A stretch of DNA of 7,474 nt from Methanomicrobiales archaeon (lineage in GTDB: Archaea > Halobacteriota > Methanomicrobia > Methanomicrobiales > JACTUA01): NCBI GenBank assembly GCA_028678815.1, contig JAJRCS010000035.1, forward strand, positions 1-7,474, written 5' to 3'. The position numbers were made by a program, and so were the translations under genes. Under the pieces are notes generated by a model. It ran no database searches. It was not told the DNA's origin and saw only the letters and a program-made list of their open reading frames with translations. Positions 1 to 6,153 of this stretch are shown here, piece after piece (the first letter of the stretch is position 1; each line of letters opens with the position of its first letter).

Positions 1-2228
1 ACGCACTGCCCGTACGAGATGCACCCGTCCCCGAGGGGATACTCCGGGTTCATCAGGAGGGTGAGCCCCGCCCGGGTCACCTCCCGCCGGATGGTCTCCC
101 GGATGGCCGCGTTGTACGCCACCCCTCCCGAGAGGGCGACGAGCTCCAGCCCCCGGTCCCGGGCGGCGTGGATGGCGATGTGGGCGATGCCCCGGGCGAG
201 GTTCTCCTGGACAGAGGCGGCGATGTCGGCGAGGGCCTTCCCCTCCCCCGCCCCCCCGGCCCCGCCGGAGCCCTGCACGGCGAGGTACTCCCCGAGGGCC
301 AGCCGCACGAGGGATCTCGTGGAGAGGACCTCGGTCCCCCGCCCCCCCTCCTGGACGAACTCGAGGGGCCACTCCGTGGGAGTCCCCTGGTACGCAGCGG
401 CCTCGAGGCGCATCGCCGGCTCCCCGTCGTAGGTCCGCTCCCGGCAGATCCCGAGGAGGGCCGCAACGGCGTCGAGGACCCGGCCGGTCGAGGAGGTCCA
501 GGCGACGTTCACCCTCCGCTCCACCTGCCGGGCGAGGACGCCGCACTGGATGTCCGTCCAGCCCCTGCCCCGCAGGATCGCGAGGATCCGCTCGTCGGGG
601 AGGATACCGTAGAGCATCCGCTCGGGGAACCGGGTGGCGAGATCCCCGCCCGGCATGGGCACCTCCTCCAGGTGGCCGATCCGGTCGAGGTGGGGGACCT
701 GTCCTGCGAAGACCTCCCCGCCCCAGACCCGCCCGTCGTCCCCGTACCCCACCCCGTCAAGGGTGATCCCGATGCAGGGTTCGAGGGTGGCGGCCGCCAC
801 GTGGGCCCGGTGGTGCTGGACCGGCACGAGCTCCGCCCCGGTCTCCTCAGAGAGGGCCCGGGCATACCCCGTGGAGAGGAAGGAGGGGTGGAGGTCATGG
901 GCGATGAGGTCGTACTCCGCCCCGAGCCACCCCCGGATCCGCCCGGCGGTCTCCTCGAGGTACGCGAGGGTCGGGGGGTTCCGGACGTGGCCGACGTGGG
1001 GGGAGGTGATGGCAAAGCCGTCCTTGTAGATGGTGACGTTGCTGGAGAGCTCCGGTCCGACCCCGAGGATGCAGGAGGGGCCGAGGTCGATCCGGGTCCG
1101 TTTCGGGGCGATCCCCCGGGAGAGGCGGATGATGAACCCGTCCCGGAATACCGAGTCGTCGCACCGGTTCAGGATCTGCCGGTCATGGGAGAGGTAGTAG
1201 TCCACCTGGCCCCTGAGCTTCGCGACGGCGGTGTCGATCTCCGTGATCATGGGGTAGCCCGGTATGTTCGCCGAGGTCATGATGAGGAGCGGCGCCGCGA
1301 GACGCGAGAAGAGGAGGTGGTGGAGGGGGGCGTAGGGGAGCATGCACCCGATGGTGTGGAGGTTCGAGATATGCCCGTGGGCGGTCGGGTCCCGCTTCAC
1401 GAGGACGGCGATGGGATGGATCTCGCTTTTGAGGAGAGCCCGGTCCGCGTCACTCACGAGAGCGATCCGGTCGAGGATCTCCTCCCTCACCATGATGGCA
1501 AAGGGCTGCTCCGTGCGGCCCAGACGGGCCTTCAGCTCCCCGGCCCATTCCTCGGTGCAGGCGAGGTGAAATCCCCCGATCCCCCGGATGGCGACGATGG
1601 ATCCGCCGTCCAGGAGGGAGGCCGTATCGCCGACCGGATCGGTGGTCTCCATGACCCTGCCCTCGGCGTCCATGAGGCTGAGCCGGGGGCCGCAGACCGG
1701 GCAGGCGATGGTCTGGGCATGGTGACGCCTGCAATTGGGATCGGTGTACTCCCTCCCGCACGCCGGGCACATGGGGAAGGCGGCCATGGAGGTCCGCTCC
1801 CGGTCATAAGGGAGGGACCCGATGATGCTGTACCTCGGCCCGCAGTTCACGCACGAGGTGGCAAAGTACCCGTGGTACCTGCCCGACCGGTCGAAGAGGT
1901 CCCCCACGCATTCGCTGCAGGTCGCCACGTCGGGGGGGATCATACCCGACAGGGTGCCCGGCGAGGAGGCGAGGATGAGGAAGCCGGCCGGGGGGGACCC
2001 TTCGAGGGGAAGGACCTTCACCGAGTCGATCCGGGAGAGGGGCGGGCCCCGGGAGACCATGGCGAGGAAGTCCTCGAACCGGTCCCCCCAGGCCTCGATC
2101 TCCACCTGGCTCCCCGTGTTCTTCACCGTGCCGCGGATACCGAGGGCACGGGCCCGGGCGTACACGAAAGGCCGGAAGCCGACGCCCTGCACGATCCCCC
2201 GGACATGGATCCTTCCCCGGTCTCGCAT
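1..2228 (-). CDS. hypF: HypF, carbamoyltransferase for [NiFe]-hydrogenase maturation (C-terminal end cut by window edge)
   Basis: HypF uses carbamoyl phosphate and ATP to make carbamoyl-adenylate and passes the carbamoyl group to the C-terminal cysteine of HypE, which dehydrates it to the cyanide ligand of the NiFe site. The 742 visible residues show the full family domain order. The acylphosphatase domain (about 1-90) has VRGIVQGVGFRPF with R19 and N37 spaced as the catalytic pair of acylphosphatases. Two zinc fingers follow, C104-x2-C107-x18-C126-x2-C129 and C154-x2-C157-x18-C176-x2-C179. A YrdC-like domain (about 195-375) contains RGIGGFHLAC. The C-terminal Kae1-like domain contains VQHHRAH (H472, H476), a TLDGVGYG segment (D491) and a final GDGCISYGQ (D734). 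The reading frame is open to base 1; family members end shortly after this last motif, so only a few residues are missing. ATG at 2228 is the first possible start after the in-frame stop at 2277-2279. No strong Shine-Dalgarno is seen. It is divergent from the regulator-helicase operon. Confidence 0.97.
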   Translation of the reverse strand, partial: MRDRGRIHVRGIVQGVGFRPFVYARARALGIRGTVKNTGSQVEIEAWGDRFEDFLAMVSRGPPLSRIDSVKVLPLEGSPPAGFLILASSPGTLSGMIPPDVATCSECVGDLFDRSGRYHGYFATSCVNCGPRYSIIGSLPYDRERTSMAAFPMCPACGREYTDPNCRRHHAQTIACPVCGPRLSLMDAEGRVMETTDPVGDTASLLDGGSIVAIRGIGGFHLACTEEWAGELKARLGRTEQPFAIMVREEILDRIALVSDADRALLKSEIHPIAVLVKRDPTAHGHISNLHTIGCMLPYAPLHHLLFSRLAAPLLIMTSANIPGYPMITEIDTAVAKLRGQVDYYLSHDRQILNRCDDSVFRDGFIIRLSRGIAPKRTRIDLGPSCILGVGPELSSNVTIYKDGFAITSPHVGHVRNPPTLAYLEETAGRIRGWLGAEYDLIAHDLHPSFLSTGYARALSEETGAELVPVQHHRAHVAAATLEPCIGITLDGVGYGDDGRVWGGEVFAGQVPHLDRIGHLEEVPMPGGDLATRFPERMLYGILPDERILAILRGRGWTDIQCGVLARQVERRVNVAWTSSTGRVLDAVAALLGICRERTYDGEPAMRLEAAAYQGTPTEWPLEFVQEGGRGTEVLSTRSLVRLALGEYLAVQGSGGAGGAGEGKALADIAASVQENLARGIAHIAIHAARDRGLELVALSGGVAYNAAIRETIRREVTRAGLTLLMNPEYPLGDGCISYGQC

Positions 2229-2238
2229 GGGAGATTCT

Positions 2239-2253
2239 GAAACCTTTATTGAG
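2239..2253 (+). promoter_or_regulatory. Possible BRE/TATA promoter of the regulator-helicase operon
   Basis: On the plus strand GAAAC followed by CTTTATTGAG resembles an archaeal BRE plus box A. A start site about 25 nt downstream would fall near 2270-2275, just ahead of the proposed TTG start at 2286. The match is weaker than the TATATA element at 2262-2272, which faces hypF. The two proposed promoters are interleaved within 57 bp between the divergent start codons, so the two transcription units may compete or be co-regulated. Confidence 0.35.
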
Positions 2254-2261
2254 TTCCGGGA

Positions 2262-2272
2262 CCATATATAGG
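2262..2272 (-). promoter_or_regulatory. Probable TATA box of hypF
   Basis: On the minus strand this reads CCTATATATGG, a good archaeal box A lying about 34-44 nt upstream of the hypF ATG. With the usual spacing of about 25-27 nt from box A to start site, transcription would begin near 2241 and leave a leader of roughly 13 nt without a clear ribosome-binding site. The element is nearly palindromic, so it could also be read as a TATA box on the plus strand. In that case the plus transcript would begin near 2292, inside the next gene, which makes that reading less likely. This is inference from spacing and motif only. Confidence 0.5.
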
Positions 2273-2276
2273 TGGG
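2271..2276 (+). promoter_or_regulatory. Ribosome-binding site supporting the TTG start at 2286
   Basis: GGTGGG sits 9 nt before TTG at 2286 and resembles the GGTG core that pairs with the 3' end of archaeal 16S rRNA. It favours TTG 2286 over the downstream in-frame GTG at 2307, which has no comparable element at the right distance. If transcription starts inside this element, the argument weakens. Confidence 0.4.
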
Positions 2277-2285
2277 TTAACTGCT

Positions 2286-2801
2286 TTGACCGGCCACATC
2301 CGGATCGTGAACGATCCCATCGAGATGGTCTCCCTCTTCGTCACCTTCAACAACGACCAGTACAAGGAGATCTACGAGCACCTGACCCGGGCCTGGATGA
2401 CCGAGGAGGAGCTCGCGAAGCTGGCCGGCCATGACTCCGTCGGCGAGTGCCTGGCGATCCTGAAGAAGGGGAACCTCATCGAGGAGAAGTGGCGGACCCC
2501 CCCGCCCGGGAAGAAGCCCGTGAAGGAGTACCGCACCATCTACAGCCGGTTCCGTGCGAACTTCCAGTGCAACATGAGCGACCTCGCCGATCTCATCCAC
2601 GTTGCCCTCTCCAATGACGAGAAGGTGCGGGACCTCGTGGACCAGATCGAGGAGGAGATCCGGCAGGGGAACACCTCGATAAACGACATCGCCCGGAAAT
2701 ACAACGTCTCCCAGGTCGTGATAAAGGGGCTCGCCAAGCGGATCCCCCGGCTGGAAGTGAAGGGCCAGGGCATGGTGCTCACCGACCATGGGAAACGATG
2801 A
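2286..2801 (+). CDS. ArsR-like winged-helix regulator with a second C-terminal helix-turn-helix segment
   Basis: This 171-residue protein is probably a cytoplasmic DNA-binding regulator; its target is unknown. After the short lead MTGHIRIVNDP, residues about 25-90 look like a winged-helix domain. A predicted helical stretch with WMTEEELAKLAG is followed by a recognition-like helix around SVGECLAILKKGNLIEEKWR and a charged wing near 72-84. Residues about 118-153 form a second helical region, with INDIARKYNVSQVVIKGLAKRI typical of a helix-turn-helix. I recall similar proteins annotated as ArsR-family regulators in methanogens, but this could not be searched. The start is TTG at 2286, backed by GGTGGG; GTG at 2307 would shorten it by seven residues. 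It overlaps the next gene by 14 nt, implying translational coupling. No metal-binding Cys/His cluster typical of metal-sensing ArsR proteins is seen (one Cys at 55, one at 95). Confidence 0.85.
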   Translation: MTGHIRIVNDPIEMVSLFVTFNNDQYKEIYEHLTRAWMTEEELAKLAGHDSVGECLAILKKGNLIEEKWRTPPPGKKPVKEYRTIYSRFRANFQCNMSDLADLIHVALSNDEKVRDLVDQIEEEIRQGNTSINDIARKYNVSQVVIKGLAKRIPRLEVKGQGMVLTDHGKR

Positions 2802-3591
2802 TCCCCTCACCACCATCCTCCGGTCCAAGAGCGAGGCCACCCGTTTCCAGATCCTCGTGGAGATAGCCGAGAACCAGCCGGCCATCCGGCAGCAGGAGAT
2901 CGCCGGGAAGCTCGGGGTCACCCCGCAGGCCGTCTCCGAGTACATCCGGGAGCTCGTCGAGGGAGGGATGGTGAGCGCCCAGGGGCGGGGCCGGTACGAG
3001 GTGACCCGGGCCGGCATCGAGTGGGTGGTGAACCATGCCGAGGCCCTCGAGACCTATGCCCGGCACATCCGCCGGGACATCATCCACCAGGTCTCGGTCT
3101 GGACCGCCCTCGCCGCCGCGGACCTGAAGAAGGGGGACCAGGTGGGGGTGTACATGGAGAACGGGTGGCTCTACGCGGGCCTCGGGGAGCGGAGCGCCAC
3201 GGGTACCGCCACCATGGACGCCCGGGCAAAGGAGGACGTGGGGGTGGCCCGGCTGAACGGGATCATCGAGCACCGGGAGGGGACCATCCATGTCTGCAAG
3301 GTGCCGAGGGTCGAGCGGGGCGGCTCCCGGCGGGTGAGGAGGGAGCTCCTCAGGGACCTGGCCGGCCGGGCCCAGGTGGTGGCCGCGGTGGGCCTCGAGG
3401 CCTGGGTCGCCCTCGAGGGGATTGGCCGGCGGCCGGACATGTTCTTCGGGGCCAGGGAGGGGGTTATCGAGGCGGCCTTCCACGGCCTGGACTGCGCCAT
3501 CGTCATCGTCGACGAGGAGTTCACCGATTTCTTAAAGAGGCTCGAGGCCGCCGGCCTCGGGTACACCATCCACGACACGGTCGCCCCATGA
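2788..3591 (+). CDS. Winged-helix transcriptional regulator with unknown C-terminal domain (possibly the DUF7839 group)
   Basis: The 267-residue product begins with a clear winged-helix domain (about 7-80). Helix 2, turn and recognition helix are visible as QQEIAGKLGVTPQAVSEYIREL (32-53), and a GRGRYEVTRAG wing follows. A basic helical linker (about 84-112) leads to a C-terminal alpha/beta region. That region has DQVGVYMENGWLYAG at 117-131, which could be a small-molecule or effector module. A later hydrophobic strand pattern is CAIVIVDEEF near 236-245. I do not recognise the C-terminal domain firmly; from memory it resembles proteins annotated DUF7839, unverified. ATG 2788 lies inside the end of the preceding gene with GGTG about 10 nt upstream. 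Its stop overlaps the helicase start as ATGA. The arrangement suggests it is made together with both neighbours and may control the operon or related genes. Confidence 0.85.
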   Translation: MGNDDPLTTILRSKSEATRFQILVEIAENQPAIRQQEIAGKLGVTPQAVSEYIRELVEGGMVSAQGRGRYEVTRAGIEWVVNHAEALETYARHIRRDIIHQVSVWTALAAADLKKGDQVGVYMENGWLYAGLGERSATGTATMDARAKEDVGVARLNGIIEHREGTIHVCKVPRVERGGSRRVRRELLRDLAGRAQVVAAVGLEAWVALEGIGRRPDMFFGAREGVIEAAFHGLDCAIVIVDEEFTDFLKRLEAAGLGYTIHDTVAP

Positions 3592-5600
3592 GGATCGTGG
3601 TCCATCCCCAGCGGGGGTACTACCGGCTCTTCTTCCTCGAGGGCGGCAACCTCACCGCCGTCGGGCAGGTGGACCTCGTCCGGACCACGAAGGGGTTCCG
3701 GCCCAAGGACTACCTGGCCCGGAAGCCGGGGAGCAGGCACGGGCGGACCATCCCGACGAAGGACCTGGTCGCGGCCCTCAGGCACGCCGAGGTCCGGCTC
3801 ACGAGGAGGGACGAGGAGTGGGAGGCCTTCCTCGCCGACCTCCAGATCCCCTGGACCCCCATCACCCTCTGCCGGACCTGCCTCCTCGGGGACCGGGTCA
3901 CCTCCCTGGACCCGGCGACCTGCGTGAAGTTCGGGAAGGAGTCCGTCTGCATGGACTGCGCCCGGAAGGAGGTGCGCCGGGAGCTGGGGTACTTCACCCG
4001 GTTCTCGAAGATCTCCCATGCCTACATCGAGAACCTCCTCACCGCCTTCCGGGACCTGGACCGGGTCCTCGCGGCCCTCCAGCCCGACGGCCTGGACCTC
4101 TCGCGCACCCTCTTTGACCGGATCGAGGCCCACCCGGTCACCGTCACCTCCGCCATATCCGATCTCCCCCTTCCGCCCGGGTTCCGGGCGGCCTCGGGGG
4201 TGGAGCGGCTCATGCCGGTCCAGCAGCTCGCCGTGGAGGCCGGCCTTCTCGAGGGTACCGACCTCCTGGTGGTCTCGGCGACGGCCTCGGGGAAGACCTT
4301 CATCGGGGAGATGGCCGGGATGAAGAACCTCATCGAGGGGCGGGGGAGGATGCTCTTCCTCGTCCCCCTCGTGGCCCTCGCGAACCAGAAGCACGGGCGG
4401 TTCACCGAGCGGTACCGGGATCTCGCCCGGATCTCCCTCTTCACCGGCCGGAACCGGCTGAACCTGCCCGAGAACCGGGCCCGGGGGCGGCAGGACCCGG
4501 ACGCCATGGTGGTGGTGGGGACGTACGAGGGGGTGGACCACCTCCTCAGGTGCGGCCGGAGCCTCTCCTCCATCGGGACCGTGGTCATCGACGAGGTCCA
4601 GATGCTCGAGGACCGGGAGCGGGGGCACCGGCTCGACGGGCTCATAGCCCGGCTCAAGTACCTCGCCCCCCAGGCCCAGTTCCTCTACCTCTCGGCGACG
4701 GTGGGGGCGCCCCAGCTCCTCGCGGAGAAGCTCGGGGCCCGGCTCGTCACCTACGCGGACCGGCCGGTGCCCCTCGAGCGGTACCTCCTCTTCGTAGGTC
4801 GGAAGGACAAGATCCGGTACGAGAAGCAGCTCATGGAGGCTGAGTTCGCCGTCCGGTCCTCGAAGGGGTACCGGGGCCAGACCATCATCTTCACCAATGC
4901 CCGGGCGCGGTGCCATGTCATCGCCGCGGCCCTCGGGAAGAACGTCGCCCCCTACCATGCCGGGCTCACGGCCCAGGAGCGGAGGGACGTGGAGCGGAGG
5001 TTCGCCGACGGGAAGATCGCCGCCGTGGTCACCACCGCCGCCCTGGGGGCAGGGGTGGACTTCCCGGCCTCCCAGGTGATCTTCGACTCCCTTGCCATGG
5101 GCATCGAGTGGCTGACGGTCCAGGAGTTCTTCCAGATGGCCGGCCGGTCGGGGAGGCCCGACTACCATGACCGGGGGAAGGTCGTCATCCTGGCGGAGCC
5201 CGGCGGCGCGTACATGAGCGACCCCGGGTCGACGGAGGAGGAGGTGGCCATCCGGCTTCTCAGGGGCGAGATGGAGGAGGTCGCCCCCTCCTACGGGCTG
5301 GAGGAGAGCTCCGAGGAGTTCGCCGCCCACGCGGTGGTTGCCCGGGGGGACGAGAAGGCCATCGAGCGGATATCCGGGATGATGGTGGGAGACGTGGAAC
5401 CGGCCCTCCCCGAGCTCCTCTCCCACCGGCTCGTGGTCCGGAAGGGGGGGAGCCTGGTCCTCTCGCCCCTCGGCCGGGTCATGGCCGAGCACTTCATCGG
5501 CCTCGAGCGGCTCCTCGAGCTGAGGAGGCTCGCGGGGGAGATGGACGATCCCGTCGCCATCATCGCCGAGCTCGACTGCGGGGGAGAGGGCGGGAGCTGA
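3588..5600 (+). CDS. Ski2-like superfamily 2 DEAD/DEAH-box helicase with N-terminal DUF5814-type zinc-binding region
   Basis: This 670-residue ATP-dependent helicase likely unwinds or remodels RNA or DNA; the substrate is not known. The N-terminal 200 residues are beta-rich and include a zinc-ribbon-like set C95-x2-C98 and C121-x2-C124. I associate this with the archaeal DUF5814 helicase group (MJ1401-like), from memory. The helicase core is complete. A Q-motif-like LMPVQQLAVEAG lies at 208-219 and motif I SATASGKT at 230-237. Motif Ia is VPLVALANQK at 259-268 and motif II is DEVQ at 335-338. Motif III is LSATVG at 368-373 and motif IV-like TIIFTNAR at 432-439. Motif V is TTAALGAGVDFP at 482-493 and motif VI QMAGRSGRP at 516-524. 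Residues about 570-645 look like the winged-helix extension seen in Ski2-like enzymes. DEVQ replaces the commoner DEVH. The ATG at 3588 overlaps the previous stop as ATGA, so translation is probably coupled. The upstream open frame from 3021 is only out-of-frame read-through of the previous gene. Confidence 0.93.
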   Translation: MRIVVHPQRGYYRLFFLEGGNLTAVGQVDLVRTTKGFRPKDYLARKPGSRHGRTIPTKDLVAALRHAEVRLTRRDEEWEAFLADLQIPWTPITLCRTCLLGDRVTSLDPATCVKFGKESVCMDCARKEVRRELGYFTRFSKISHAYIENLLTAFRDLDRVLAALQPDGLDLSRTLFDRIEAHPVTVTSAISDLPLPPGFRAASGVERLMPVQQLAVEAGLLEGTDLLVVSATASGKTFIGEMAGMKNLIEGRGRMLFLVPLVALANQKHGRFTERYRDLARISLFTGRNRLNLPENRARGRQDPDAMVVVGTYEGVDHLLRCGRSLSSIGTVVIDEVQMLEDRERGHRLDGLIARLKYLAPQAQFLYLSATVGAPQLLAEKLGARLVTYADRPVPLERYLLFVGRKDKIRYEKQLMEAEFAVRSSKGYRGQTIIFTNARARCHVIAAALGKNVAPYHAGLTAQERRDVERRFADGKIAAVVTTAALGAGVDFPASQVIFDSLAMGIEWLTVQEFFQMAGRSGRPDYHDRGKVVILAEPGGAYMSDPGSTEEEVAIRLLRGEMEEVAPSYGLEESSEEFAAHAVVARGDEKAIERISGMMVGDVEPALPELLSHRLVVRKGGSLVLSPLGRVMAEHFIGLERLLELRRLAGEMDDPVAIIAELDCGGEGGS

Positions 5601-5779
5601 GCGGGGGAGGCTTCTTCCGCCGCCATGGCATGGTGAGCACCCCGTCCCCCGTCACGGCCCGCGGGGAGGTCCCGGGCAGACCCGGAGGCGGCGCGCGGGA
5701 CCCATTCCGAGGGAGGGGCAGAGGGGGCCATGTACGGGATGATATCCCGGTTTCCATCCGATTCAGGGGCCTTGAGAAT

Positions 5780-5799
5780 ATTCATGAAATTCCATGAAT
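5780..5799. repeat. Perfect inverted repeat, possible operator
   Basis: ATTCATG (5780-5786) and CATGAAT (5793-5799) are exact reverse complements separated by six bases, AAATTC. The left arm overlaps a second 8-bp palindrome, GAATATTC at 5776-5783. It lies about 60 bp upstream of the BRE/TATA of the 72-residue gene. The size and AT-rich character suit a dimeric winged-helix protein, and two such proteins are encoded just upstream, but the link is inference. Confidence 0.45.
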
Positions 5800-5857
5800 G
5801 GGCGGACGAAAAGAGGGAAGAATAAAACGAATATCAGCTGACTTTCAGGCGGTGGGG

Positions 5858-5873
5858 CGAAAGGTTATTTATA
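5858..5873 (+). promoter_or_regulatory. Archaeal BRE/TATA promoter of the 72-residue gene
   Basis: CGAAAGG (BRE-like, from about 5859) runs directly into TTATTTATA (box A, 5865-5873). This is the best match to the archaeal promoter consensus in the window. At the usual 25-27 nt spacing, transcription would start near 5895, giving a leader of only about 8 nt before ATG 5903. The gene is therefore probably an independent, possibly nearly leaderless, transcription unit rather than part of the helicase operon. Confidence 0.7.
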
Positions 5874-5902
5874 GAAGAAAGGGGATATGATTATCAAGGT
5901 CT

Positions 5903-6121
5903 ATGGTTACGGTCAACACCATGTATCTGGATGCTGCGCTCGACAAGAGGCTCAAGTACATTTCAGAGACCATCACACCGGTGGGGATCGATATCCAGAA
6001 GATCATCGAGAAGCAGGGGAGCAGCGACCTCTTTGTCCGGAAGTTCCTGGAACGGATGGCCCACAAGCTCCCGAACCCGATGGTCGTCCTCGAAAGGCTG
6101 AAGCGCATCCCCCGGCCATAA
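5903..6121 (+). CDS. Small basic protein of unknown function (72 residues)
   Basis: I do not recognise this protein. It has 72 residues, looks mostly helical, and carries about 13 Lys/Arg against 8 Asp/Glu, so it is basic. It has no Cys, no membrane segment and no signal peptide. The C-terminal half (about 41-69) has a helix-like FVRKFLERMAHKL, a PNP break, and a second amphipathic stretch VVLERLKRI, which could mediate dimerisation or nucleic-acid contact (inference). ATG at 5903 follows a strong promoter; GGT lies just upstream but a proper Shine-Dalgarno is weak. ATG at 5921 is an alternative start that would remove MVTVNT. Its base composition is clearly less GC-rich than the flanking genes. 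A T-run follows the stop. The strong promoter, terminator and natural-looking protein support a real gene. Confidence 0.75.
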   Translation: MVTVNTMYLDAALDKRLKYISETITPVGIDIQKIIEKQGSSDLFVRKFLERMAHKLPNPMVVLERLKRIPRP

Positions 6122-6132
6122 AACCCACCCTG

Positions 6133-6141
6133 TCTCTTTTT
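6133..6141 (+). terminator. T-rich terminator in a convergent gap
   Basis: TCTCTTTTT follows the stop codon of the 72-residue gene by about 11 nt, as expected of archaeal T-tract termination. On the opposite strand AAAA at 6120-6123 gives a short T4 tract about 30 nt past the stop of the methyltransferase-like gene, so the 32-bp gap may terminate transcription from both sides. Confidence 0.5.
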
Positions 6142-6153
6142 AGCCGCGCTACT

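Larger units (their letters stand above)
5601..5902. other. Intergenic spacer after the helicase, no confirmed gene
   Basis: The first 110 bases are GC-rich and allow short hairpins. One is CCGGG-CAGA-CCCGG at 5672-5685; a competing outer pair is GGTCCCG at 5668-5674 with CGGGACC at 5696-5702. No T-run follows them, so they are not convincing terminators. A 31-codon ORF starts with ATG at 5730 and ends with TAA at 5823-5825. It has G-rich sequence just upstream but unproven coding status. From about 5760 the composition becomes AT-rich, with a palindrome at 5780-5799 and then the promoter of the next gene. No tRNA-like or riboswitch-like fold was recognised. Confidence 0.6.

Noticed and set aside
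168..2240. Long plus-strand open frame (690 codons) antisense to hypF
   Set aside because: It is the mirror of the hypF frame in GC-rich DNA: low-complexity Pro/Gly/Asp/Val-rich translation, no domain, and it ends over the hypF start. The minus strand gives a complete HypF with both zinc fingers.
2779..3483. Minus-strand frames opposite the regulators (also 2277-3017)
   Set aside because: Shadow frames without domains or ribosome-binding sites; the plus-strand products have clear helix-turn-helix segments.
3021..3587. Upstream extension of the helicase frame
   Set aside because: This part overlaps the winged-helix gene in another frame and reads as Arg/Gly/His/Pro-rich noise. The natural start is ATG 3588, overlapping the previous stop.
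3171..5492. Long minus-strand open frame (773 codons) antisense to the helicase and the second regulator
   Set aside because: It crosses two genes with convincing domains, its translation is rich in Gly, Glu, Pro and Leu with no motif, and high GC suppresses stop codons in this phase.
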